64,000 bases of DNA, from positions 123,836-187,835 of the forward strand of contig NZ_CYSP01000009.1 in the NCBI RefSeq assembly GCF_001298735.1, given 5' to 3'. Source of the stretch: Propionispora sp. 2/2-37 (GTDB lineage Bacteria; Bacillota; Negativicutes; Propionisporales; Propionisporaceae). The stretch's first letter is position 1; every line of letters begins with the position of its first letter. Below are positions 33,187 through 40,395 of this stretch, in pieces. Made by a program: the position numbers and the translations under genes. The notes under the pieces were generated by a model, which was not told the DNA's origin, searched no databases, and worked only from the letters and a program-made list of their open reading frames with translations.

Positions 33187-33215
33187 ATAGTACATGTTAT
33201 GACAAAGCATGTCAA
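33187..33215 (-). promoter_or_regulatory. Sigma-A promoter of the riboswitch-spo0E unit
   Basis: On the minus strand TTGACA (33215-33210), exactly 17 bases, TACTAT (33192-33187). Transcription would start about 8 bases before the aptamer. Confidence 0.8.
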
Positions 33216-33259
33216 TAGGATACAAAACTGCGATAACTCCAATCTTATAAGTGTAATAT

Positions 33260-33293
33260 ATAACCATGTATCGCTTAGGCGATACATGGTTAT
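33260..33293. terminator. Perfect 15 bp inverted repeat
   Basis: ATAACCATGTATCGC (33260-33274) and its exact complement (33279-33293) around TTAG. It probably ends the leftward small ORF at 33345 or insulates the riboswitch promoter. Confidence 0.6.
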
Positions 33294-33344
33294 ATGATAA
33301 GTATATTATATCTTTAAGTGGACTTATTCCATCGAAGAGACTAC

Positions 33345-33503
33345 TCACTGTCCCTTGTTGGAACCTTCTCTTGCTAAAGAAAAAGAATCGCGGTTTGCAT
33401 CAAATCCTAATTCTTTAGCGCGGGATTTAACCACCTGTACTGGAGCTTGCCTATTGTTATCATTTTTATGGCGATTGTAACATGCTTTTGCATGTTTAGA
33501 CAT
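33345..33503 (-). CDS. Small basic protein fragment (52 aa)
   Basis: ORF MSKHAKACYNRHKNDNNRQA then VQVVKSRAKELGFDANRDSF, ending in GSNKGQ. The ribosome binding site (AAAGAAG) is moderate. Upstream, another frame continues with a Lys/Gln-rich stretch (KKQNTKQNKLAKK), so the gene may be the C-terminal part of a longer basic protein broken by a frameshift near 33505. No family recognised; the basic, polar composition recalls small spore proteins but lacks SASP motifs. Confidence 0.4.
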   Translation of the reverse strand: MSKHAKACYNRHKNDNNRQAPVQVVKSRAKELGFDANRDSFSLAREGSNKGQ

Positions 33504-33570
33504 ATCTTCTTTGCTAATTTATTTTGCTTAGTATTCTGTTTTTTCTGGTCTTGTTTTTGAGCTTGTTTTT

Positions 33571-33664
33571 GCCGCTTTAAGAGTATTCCACAGGAAAGGA
33601 ATGTGGTTTTCAGCCATAAAGTCCTTCAAACCAAATAACCCTCTATTCCTATGGAAGTAGGGAG
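33571..33664 (+). ncRNA. Candidate small RNA, copy B of the duplicated sequence
   Basis: GCCGCTTTAAGAGTATTCCA at 33571 begins a stretch that matches copy A (31736) in about 48 of 49 positions and then diverges, with a differently built terminator CCCT...AGGG (33640-33662) plus TTATTTTTAT. Conservation of the 5' part with a swapped terminator suggests a functional RNA. Confidence 0.5.
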
Positions 33665-33680
33665 CTTATTTTTATCTTAT

Positions 33681-33734
33681 AAATAAAATATTCTCACGAT
33701 GTTTTAACGATAATTAAGGTTTATACTTAAATAG
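33681..33734 (+). repeat. Promoter-like repeat R6 of the sigK element
   Basis: AAATAAAATATTCT, CACGATGTTTTAACGATAAT, TAAGGTT, TATACTTAA. Very close to R4 except at the -10. Confidence 0.65.
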
Positions 33735-33809
33735 TAGCGATAACTCCAATCCCTATAAAAGCATTACCTTCAGTGCTTGCCCGGCAGCTTTGCCGGGTTT
33801 CTTCTTTTA
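33733..33809 (+). ncRNA. Candidate small RNA behind R6
   Basis: Begins GTAGCGATAACTCCAATCCC, like the R3 unit, and ends in CCCGGCA (33780-33786), TGCCGGG (33791-33797) and a T-rich tract. No ORF. Confidence 0.45.
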
Positions 33810-33902
33810 TCCATGTGATAGATAGAGGAGACATTATAAAGAACATTTTTTTATTAAGTAACATAGTACGCAATGAATATAACAAAGGAGATTGATAAAA
33901 AA

Positions 33903-35108
33903 ATGGATTTTGATTTAGAATTCTGTGAACCGTTTATATGGACTGTCCGAAGTGTGGTTTCGAATTTCCTCATAAGTGTCCTAAATGTCATTGGAAATAC
34001 TGGACAAAAACTATCCCGCGAAAGAGGCTGGCATAAAAACTGGCGAAGCTATTTGGGAAGCAAGGCAGAAGTGTCCCGGTCTGGCATTGGTACTGCAGAC
34101 TTTCGTAAATATCTACGGTTCTCAAGAATGGCCAGAGCAATTTATACGGAGTATACCGATCAGATAGAAAGTTTCAGCATTGATGAATCCTGGCTAGACG
34201 TTTCCGGCTCTACAAGTCTATTCGGAGATGGCAAAACCATTGCGGATATTATCCGGAAGCGGTTTCGCGAGGAACTGGGGTTGACAGCCTCTGTCGGTGT
34301 TTCCTGGAATAAAATATTTGCGAAACTCGGTAGCGATATGAAAAAGCCGGATATAACAACGGTTATCACGCTGGACAATTTTCGCGAAACGGTCTGGCCG
34401 TTACCTGTCAGTGAATTGCTGTATGTTGGCCGGTCTACCCGGAATAAACTTAACAATCGTGCGGTATTTACCATTGGCGATCTTGCCCTGCGTAATATTA
34501 ATAAACTACGCTTATTGCTGGGGGTTTGGGGCGAAACTCTTTACACTTTTGCCAATGGACTTGATACATCCCCAGTCCGGCCAGCAGGAGAAGAAGGCAT
34601 CGTCAAAAGTATTGGTAACAGCACTACAACCGTGCGGAATTTGCAAAATAACGAGGACGTAAAGTTAATCATTTTTGTGTTGGCTGAATCAGTGGCAGCT
34701 CGGTTAAGAAAGCATGGCCTAAAATGTACAACAGTATCTATTAGTGTTAGAAGCAATGAACTATTGTCCCTTGAGAGACAAAGCAAGTTACATGTTCCAA
34801 CATTTTTATCTGACGATATCGCAGAAAGGGCAATGGAGTTATTTACTTCAAGTTATTGTTGGGATAAGCCAATCCGCAGCATTGGAGTGCGTGGAGCCGA
34901 CCTAGTAACGGCAGACGGTCATGTCCAGATAGACTTGTTTGATGGTGGTAAAACGGAGGTTGAAGATTTAGAGAGAACGATTGACATCCTACGTAAGCGC
35001 TTTGGGCATTATAGTGTGCAGCGTTGTTCTATGCTATTGGATAGAAAGTTGACCGGATTTAATCCGAAAGAAGATCATGTTATCCATACAGTAAGTTTTT
35101 TCAAGTAG
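33903..35108 (+). pseudogene. Frameshifted Y-family DNA polymerase (UmuC/DinB-like) gene
   Basis: The body (from about 34100) is a good Y-family polymerase: FSIDESWLDVSGS (catalytic DE pair), ASVGVSWNKIFAKLGSDMKKP, little-finger domain and a C-terminal beta-clamp-like QIDLFDG. The preceding part NYPAKEAGIKTGEAIWEARQ lies in another frame (33985-34090) and rejoins after about 34095. The first 30-40 residues with the N-terminal catalytic Asp are missing. In their place is a frame with a small zinc knuckle, MDCPKCGFEFPHKCPKC (33938). With at least two frame breaks, active polymerase is unlikely. Confidence 0.75.
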
Positions 35109-35120
35109 GTGGTTGTAAGT

Positions 35121-35350
35121 ATGGAAAAAAATTTTATATGTGTTATGGCAGAACACAATCAAGATGGTCGCATAAACCGGTAGCGATAAAGTGGCTTGAT
35201 GGCCGTGTTTTACCAGTTGACCGGATTCTGGATGTGCGACAGGCAGCGTCTTTAAAATGTGGTGGGCAAGGTCTTCGTTACACTTGCCGGATTGCCGGTA
35301 AGCAAGTATATTTGTTTTGTGATGAAGGAAGATGGTTTATAGAAAAATAA
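35121..35350 (+). pseudogene. Frameshifted small partner gene of Y-family polymerase
   Basis: ATG 35121 starts MEKNFICVMAEHNQDGRI, and after an indel near 35178 the frame continues KPVAIKWLDGRVLPVDRILD, RQAASLKCGGQGLRYTCRI, QVYLFCDEGRWFIEK. This small conserved protein commonly sits directly after Y-family polymerase genes in Clostridia and related groups; its role is not known. Both members of the pair carry frame breaks, so the module has decayed together. Confidence 0.65.
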
Positions 35351-35383
35351 ACTCTAAATAGCGTCAGATTTTTTATTTAGCAG

Positions 35384-35572
35384 TCATTTACGATAAAATG
35401 GGGAACAAACGTATTTTGAAGAAGGATTGCACCCGGGCTTATAGGAAAGATTACACGAAGGATAGCAAAATGGCGAACAGGTTGGAAAACAGGACGGCTG
35501 ACATGATTGCCGATCATCTTCTGTTTTGCCCCAATCGATTATTTCTGGAGTTTCCTTAATTATTTCTTTCAA
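35384..35572 (-). CDS. Cysteine/proline-rich small protein (about 62 aa)
   Basis: The N-terminal part is a charged helix (KEIIKETPEIIDWGKTEDD). The C-terminal part is a run of Pro/Ser-Cys repeats (CQPSCFPTCSPFCYPSC, CNPSSKYVC) with eight cysteines in about 40 residues. This recalls spore coat or disulphide-rich surface peptides, but no family is recognised. TTG 35572 has AAGGAG about 10 bases upstream; an ATG at 35581 is one base after that site. Inside the sigK element near its right end. Confidence 0.5.
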   Translation of the reverse strand: MKEIIKETPEIIDWGKTEDDRQSCQPSCFPTCSPFCYPSCNLSYKPGCNPSSKYVCSPFYRK

Positions 35573-35948
35573 GGATACCATACTCCTTATTTATATACCT
35601 CATTACATAATATGTTTGTAATAGCGTATTGGTTATGGGTATTAAAAAGAAAGCCTTTCTTTGGAAATGTATGCAAATGGGTATTTTTATATATTTTATC
35701 AAATTTTTCCAAAAATCTATTTGTATATAGTATAATAAAGATATAAAAAGGAGGTGAAAACAATGTGATTGATTGGATAGAGGTAATAAAAAGCCTAATA
35801 ATTTCTTTATACTACTTATAAGTGGTATTCAGGAAATTACTAGACAAAATAAAGAAGCTCCCCCCTGGCCTTGCGAGCGAAAGAAGCGTTAGTGGCGAAA
35901 GGATAGCACTTAAACCGTTCCCAACCTCTTAATCACATTATAACCAAT

Positions 35949-36113
35949 ATGAAAAACAAAGGTAAAATGATTGACAATAGTATGGCTTTTATATTTGTAC
36001 TGTGGATAGTCTCTACGGATTTTGATGATGTGAATATATTATCGTGGTTTACAGGTGGTTTTATTCTCGCTTATTTGTTATTTTACACAGCTAGGAGAAT
36101 GAGGAAAGAGTGA
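35949..36113 (+). CDS. Small membrane protein (54 aa)
   Basis: An ORF too short for usual gene callers: MKNKGKMIDNSMAFIFVLWIVS, an acidic loop (TDFDDVNILSW), and a second hydrophobic helix (FTGGFILAYLLFYTARRMRKE). Two membrane segments with a basic end. The ribosome binding sites at ATG 35949 or ATG 35967 are weak. No family recognised. The gap 35582-35948 before it holds an AGGAGGTG site followed by an 18-codon frame at 35767 and nothing else I can support. Confidence 0.4.
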   Translation: MKNKGKMIDNSMAFIFVLWIVSTDFDDVNILSWFTGGFILAYLLFYTARRMRKE

Positions 36114-36158
36114 AATATATTAGACTACGGACAAAAGCAAGGTAAGATAAAGAAATAT

Positions 36159-36195
36159 CCCCCGCTCGGTCAAAATCAGGCGGGGACTGCTCTTT
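36159..36195 (+). terminator. Terminator at the right end of the sigK element
   Basis: CCCCCGC (36159-36165) with GGCGGGG (36179-36185), then ACTGCTCTTTT. It would block transcription from the element into sigK. Confidence 0.65.
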
Positions 36196-36203
36196 TAAAA
36201 TAT

Positions 36204-36226
36204 GTCTAAATCGTAGAGGGGAACGA
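36204..36226. other. Right attachment site of the sigK element
   Basis: 21 bp inner arm GTCTAAATCGTAG... at 36204-36224 followed by the central GA at 36225-36226. The 11 bp GAGGGGAACGA core at 36216-36226 repeats the left end. Confidence 0.88.
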
Positions 36227-36494
36227 AATCACCCTGATTGATGTATTAGGGACAGCACCGGACGTTGTTGGCGAAGCCGTGGAAAGTCAGTGTGAACAAG
36301 AACGGCTCAGTAAACATATCAACCGCCTAAGTTACAGGGAAAAGTGGGTGTTGCAGATGCGGTTTGGTATGCCGGACGGCAGCAGAAAAACACAGCGCGA
36401 TATTGCTAAATTATTAGGAATTTCACGTTCTTATGTTTCAAGGATTGAGAAAAGGGCAATACAAAAGACGAAAAATTATCTGGAGTCGGACTAA
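36225..36494 (+). CDS. sigK: RNA polymerase sigma-K factor, C-terminal part (split gene)
   Basis: The SpoIIIC half of sigma-K, 89 residues, reading EITLIDVLGTAPDVVGEAVE from the crossover, then region 4 with its helix-turn-helix (YREKWVLQMRFGMPDGSRKT, QRDIAKLLGISRSYVSRIEKRA). It has no good start of its own (a GTG at 36279 lacks a ribosome binding site), as expected for a fragment expressed only after the element is cut out. Region 4 reads LQMRFGMPDG where Bacillus has VGRFGLDL, an acceptable divergence. It ends with NYLESD, shorter than the basic tail of Bacillus sigma-K. Confidence 0.93.
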   Translation, partial: EITLIDVLGTAPDVVGEAVESQCEQERLSKHINRLSYREKWVLQMRFGMPDGSRKTQRDIAKLLGISRSYVSRIEKRAIQKTKNYLESD

Positions 36495-36510
36495 AGGACA
36501 ATTATTTTAT

Positions 36511-37959
36511 TCAAAATAGTTTTTTCCAAAAACGGTGGCTTTCGAGCGGCTGGTGATTTATCAGCAGTTGAGTCATTACCTGCCCTAGTAGACGGGTAAG
36601 TTCTATTTCAAAATCACGGGTGACATCAGGTGCACCGCTCTTAACATGCGATAATTCATGAAGGAGAGTGGCTGCATAGTCCTCCAGTTTATTAAGCTGG
36701 CTGCGTTTTATGATCATCGTACCGGTTGAGGCGTTCCACAGACTGGTTGTTTCTTGGTCGGAACCAGATTTTTTTTGCAAGGTTTCCGCTATCCTGATCT
36801 GTTGTACTTCAGCTGGTTTGCCACCGATTAAGGCCAATATTTTGTCCGTACTTTCGTAGATTGTTGTTTCCTGGGGGGATAACTGGCCCGGACTTATGAA
36901 TTTGAATTCGTACTCTGTCGGGTACTCATTATAGATTTGTCGGATATCTCGTAGCGGTTTACCAGCCATATCGGTAGTATTTCGGATTCGATGCATTAAA
37001 GCAGGAGAAATTGTGATCAATTCATAACCATCTTTTTTTGCCTGATCAACTAAATCGGAAGATTTCAACAGATCTTCAGAAGTAAGAAAGATAACTTTAG
37101 CAAGGACATTTAGAAATTTGGCGGCATGTTCCTGAATGTCAAGCCATTTCAATTCGTCATGCTGTGTACCATGGGAATGATTTGACATATCTGCAATCAG
37201 TAATTGTCCAATTTTCTGGTCATGGCAAGATTTCAAAAGTAATTTTATTCTGTCGGAGTATGCGGCTCGGTTAATATTAATACGTTCACGGTTTAAGGCC
37301 CTGCGAATCTTACTATCCAGAGAAGTGATGTTATAACTAAATAAAAAATTTTCTTCTTCGGCAACTCTCAGACCATTAACATAGATGATGGCATTGCTTG
37401 CATTTTTCTCCAATACTTGTCCGGCACTATTGTTTTCTAACACCGTATTACCGGAAAATTTTAGAAAAAGATTCTTGGCCTGTTCTATGTCTGTTTTAGT
37501 AAGTCCGCTGAAAATAAACTCTGTTCCTGCAAACAAGGTATCTTTGGCAGGATATACATACATTTGTAGTGTAACTATATCGTCAAATTCATGTTGTGGT
37601 GATTGAGAAAATGTGAAAATTCCAAAGCGTGAACTAATAATTACTTTAATACCTTTATGACAGAAGGTTACTAGTGCATCTTTTAAACCAAGGCCGAATT
37701 TCCCTATTAGATTGGGGTTTACTAATTTTTCACCATTTTCACTTTGTGTAAAGTGCTCAGACCGTATACCGCGCCCATAGTCTCTGATGTGCCAGTTTCC
37801 GCCGGAGTCTTCAAACATGTCAATATCTTTCGTTTGAGTGAGGGCTTGTTCATCTAAAGCATTTGCTATAATCTCACGAAGGGCATGATAAGTTTCCCAG
37901 CTGGCTGCCAGTTTTTTTACGTTTATGTCAAATTTTCTCATTTTAGACTTTAATGACAA
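36511..37959 (-). CDS. GHKL-type ATPase with C-terminal HExxH motif
   Basis: A 482 aa protein that joins an N-terminal GHKL ATP-binding domain (N-box LREIIANALDEQ, G1 IRDYGRGIRSEH, G2 GKFGLGLKDALV, about 20-110) and, near residue 435, the zinc-peptidase motif LLHELSHVKSG. The middle (about 220-400) shows no familiar domain. TTG 37959 has AGAGGTG eight bases upstream; ATG 37941 is the alternative. It lies 16 bases beyond the sigK stop, convergent and outside the element. Function unknown; an ATP-controlled protease or a chaperone-like protein are both possible. Confidence 0.7.
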   Translation of the reverse strand: MSLKSKMRKFDINVKKLAASWETYHALREIIANALDEQALTQTKDIDMFEDSGGNWHIRDYGRGIRSEHFTQSENGEKLVNPNLIGKFGLGLKDALVTFCHKGIKVIISSRFGIFTFSQSPQHEFDDIVTLQMYVYPAKDTLFAGTEFIFSGLTKTDIEQAKNLFLKFSGNTVLENNSAGQVLEKNASNAIIYVNGLRVAEEENFLFSYNITSLDSKIRRALNRERININRAAYSDRIKLLLKSCHDQKIGQLLIADMSNHSHGTQHDELKWLDIQEHAAKFLNVLAKVIFLTSEDLLKSSDLVDQAKKDGYELITISPALMHRIRNTTDMAGKPLRDIRQIYNEYPTEYEFKFISPGQLSPQETTIYESTDKILALIGGKPAEVQQIRIAETLQKKSGSDQETTSLWNASTGTMIIKRSQLNKLEDYAATLLHELSHVKSGAPDVTRDFEIELTRLLGQVMTQLLINHQPLESHRFWKKLF

Positions 37960-38256
37960 AATAATCACACCTCTATTATAAATTCAGACATCGCTATGCT
38001 ATGTCTTTTTATTATGCAGTTGCCATATCTTGAATTATATATCAAACCGTACTTAGAGGACCATACTTAGAATCAAGTTATCTAAAATTCCTTTTTTTTT
38101 TTAACATTTCCTTGGGTTTTGTGCCTATTATAATTGAGAAAAACAATATATTTATAGTTGCTGGTATATTGTATGACAGCTAGATTATGATATTATAATA
38201 AAATATGTAAATAAAGTAGACAGCAGGAATTGGTAATAATAGAAAGGAAGTTATTT

Positions 38257-38982
38257 ATGGCAGAACGTTTGCAAAAAGTGATTAGCAGAGCTGGTATTGC
38301 GTCAAGGCGTGAAGCGGAGAAACTGATTCTCAACGGGCGGGTTAAGGTAAATGGAATTATGGTCACGCAACTGGGAACGCAAGTTATTCCGGGAAAAGAT
38401 AAAGTAGCAGTAGACGGAAAAGTTATATCGGGTGAAAAATATGTCTATATTTTGCTCAATAAACCTAAAGGGATTATAACCAGCCGGCATGATCCCAAGG
38501 GGCGCAAGACCGTTATTGATTTACTTGCCGCTGTTTCTGAGCGGATATATCCTGTCGGGAGGCTGGACTATAATACGGAAGGGCTACTCCTACTGACAAA
38601 TGATGGGACACTTACGCATAGTTTGCTTCATCCCAGCCGCCATATTTATAAAACCTATATTGCTAAAGTAGCTTCTTTTCCGAAAGAAGATAAATTGGAT
38701 AAATTACGGGCAGGTATTAACTTAAGCGACGGAAAGACGGCTCCGGCGAAAATTCAGGTTATCGATATTGACCGAGAGAAGCAAATAACTACATTGGAAG
38801 TGGTTATTCATGAGGGGAAAAACAGACAAATACGGCGTATGTTTGAAGCTATAGGCTTTCCTGTCAAGAATCTGAAACGGGTGCAGTTTGCTTCTTTGAC
38901 CCTAGATGGATTACGACGTGGTCAATACCGGTTTTTAACGGAGGAGGAAGTAAAAGAACTTAAACAATATAGTAAAATGTAA
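38257..38982 (+). CDS. rluB: Ribosomal large-subunit pseudouridine synthase (RluB/RsuA family)
   Basis: A 241 aa pseudouridine synthase with an N-terminal S4 RNA-binding domain (RLQKVISRAGIASRREAEKLILNGRVKVNG) and the catalytic domain with the nucleophile Asp in GRLDYNTEGLLLLTNDG (about 100-115) and EGKNRQIRRMFEAIG. In Bacillus the orthologue modifies 23S rRNA at the 2605 region. GAAAGGAAG precedes ATG 38257. The preceding gap (37969-38256) contains a TATAAT at about 38195 and no ORF of note. Confidence 0.92.
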   Translation: MAERLQKVISRAGIASRREAEKLILNGRVKVNGIMVTQLGTQVIPGKDKVAVDGKVISGEKYVYILLNKPKGIITSRHDPKGRKTVIDLLAAVSERIYPVGRLDYNTEGLLLLTNDGTLTHSLLHPSRHIYKTYIAKVASFPKEDKLDKLRAGINLSDGKTAPAKIQVIDIDREKQITTLEVVIHEGKNRQIRRMFEAIGFPVKNLKRVQFASLTLDGLRRGQYRFLTEEEVKELKQYSKM

Positions 38983-39058
38983 AGGAGCTACTACCTTACT
39001 TGCTGATAGATTTTACATATGTTACAGAAGTTTAATTTCATTTGAAAGGATTTGTTAC

Positions 39059-40300
39059 ATGAAGCGCGTCGTTGTAATTGGTGGTGGTGCAGCAGGGCTT
39101 ATGGCGGCAGTTAGTGCGGCGGAACATGGTGCTGCGGTTACTATTTTAGAAAAAATGGCTACAGTTGGCCGGAAACTGTTAATTACCGGTAAGGGAAGGT
39201 GCAATGTTACTAATATTGCGGATATACCGGCTTTGATAAAAAATATACCGGGTAATGGCAGTTTCCTCTACAGTTCCTTTCATTTATTTAATAATCGGGA
39301 AATGATCAGTTTTTTAGCTGAACAGGGAGTGGAGACTAAGGTAGAACGGGGCGGACGTGTATTTCCCGTCAGTGATAAAGCACGGGATGTTGTACAGGCC
39401 TTTTTACAGGCTTTGGCAAGAGCGGAAGTAGTAATAAAAACCTCTCAGACGGTAACAGAAATACTGGTTCAAGAGGGCCGGATTTATGGTGTGGTCACGG
39501 TGGATCAGCAAATTCATAAATGTGACGCGGCAATTTTGGCAACTGGCGGATCTTCCTATCCGGGAACAGGTTCTTCCGGTGATGGGTATGTCATGGCGAA
39601 GAAAGTTGGACATACGGTCGTACCTCTGAAACCATCTTTAGTTCCCCTAGAGGTAAGTGAAGAGTGGATACAAGAATTGCAGGGCTTATCACTTAAAAAT
39701 GTTACTGCAACGTTGATGTTTAAGGGGAAGCGGCTGGAAGCGGAGTTTGGTGAAATGCTTTTTACGCATTATGGCTTGTCTGGTCCGATTATTTTGTCGC
39801 TTAGCAAAAAAGTATCGGAATTATTATTGAAAAACGAAGATAATGAGGTTTTACTGGAAATTGATTTAAAGCCGGCCTTATCGGAAGAAAAATTGGATAG
39901 CCGCATAATGCGGGATTTCGAAAAATTTTCCCGCAGACAGATTGGCAACTCGCTTCATGAACTTTTGCCGTCAAAATTGATTCCGGTCATTATTGATCTG
40001 GCCTTTCTTGATCCTGAGAAACCAGTTAATCAGATTAGCAAAGTGGAGAGGCAACGGCTGCTACAGCAATTGAAACACCTGACATTCACTATAACAGCCA
40101 CTAGGCCGATCAGTGAAGCTATAGTAACAGCAGGAGGAATCAGTGTAAAAGAGATCAATCCCGGTACTATGGCTTCCAAGGTGGTGCAAGGGTTATATTT
40201 AGCCGGGGAAGTCATTGATATTGACGGCTATACCGGTGGATTTAACCTGCAGGCTGCATTTTCTACCGGATATGTAGCCGGGCGCAGTGCCGCTACTTGA
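39059..40300 (+). CDS. HI0933-family NAD(P)/FAD-dependent oxidoreductase
   Basis: A 413 aa flavoprotein with the Rossmann start VVVIGGGAAGLMAAVSAAEHGAAVTILEK (GxGxxG) and the family motif GRKLLITGKGRCNVTNI around residue 40-55. The C-terminal PISEAIVTAGGISVKEINPGTMASKVVQGLYLAGEVIDIDGYTGGFNLQAAFSTG is also characteristic. Members include BaiN, which reduces bile-acid intermediates, but most have no known substrate. Fifth-from-upstream in a rightward set leading into aroA; own binding site AAAGGA. Confidence 0.9.
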   Translation: MKRVVVIGGGAAGLMAAVSAAEHGAAVTILEKMATVGRKLLITGKGRCNVTNIADIPALIKNIPGNGSFLYSSFHLFNNREMISFLAEQGVETKVERGGRVFPVSDKARDVVQAFLQALARAEVVIKTSQTVTEILVQEGRIYGVVTVDQQIHKCDAAILATGGSSYPGTGSSGDGYVMAKKVGHTVVPLKPSLVPLEVSEEWIQELQGLSLKNVTATLMFKGKRLEAEFGEMLFTHYGLSGPIILSLSKKVSELLLKNEDNEVLLEIDLKPALSEEKLDSRIMRDFEKFSRRQIGNSLHELLPSKLIPVIIDLAFLDPEKPVNQISKVERQRLLQQLKHLTFTITATRPISEAIVTAGGISVKEINPGTMASKVVQGLYLAGEVIDIDGYTGGFNLQAAFSTGYVAGRSAAT

Positions 40301-40395
40301 TAAACGCAGAACGCAGCGCTATATTGTAAGTAAAACGGACATAATATTAATATATAGAAACTAACGAAAAACGACATCTCGGAGGGTGGAAAATA

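Larger units (their letters stand above)
22347..36224. mobile_element. sigK-intervening (skin-type) element, 13,878 bp
   Basis: The element interrupts sigK between codons for Asn (22344-22346) and Glu (36225-36227). Both ends carry GAGGGGAACGA (22338-22348 and 36216-36226). A SpoIVCA-like large serine recombinase gene lies 36 bases inside the left end. Excision at the central GA would rejoin one 231-codon sigma-K frame. The interior is AT-rich, with many decayed genes, small ORFs and repeats, unlike the tightly packed flanks. In Bacillus and Clostridioides such elements are removed in the mother cell during sporulation. Confidence 0.95.

Noticed and set aside
29201..33734. R repeats as Spo0A boxes or sigma-H promoters
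   Set aside because: The core ACGATA boxes do not match TTTGTCGAA, and no sigma-H -10 GAAT is found at the right distance.
35507..35746. 79 aa hydrophobic frame on the plus strand
   Set aside because: It overlaps the Cys-rich leftward ORF antisense, and its hydrophobicity comes from T-rich DNA; no start signal.
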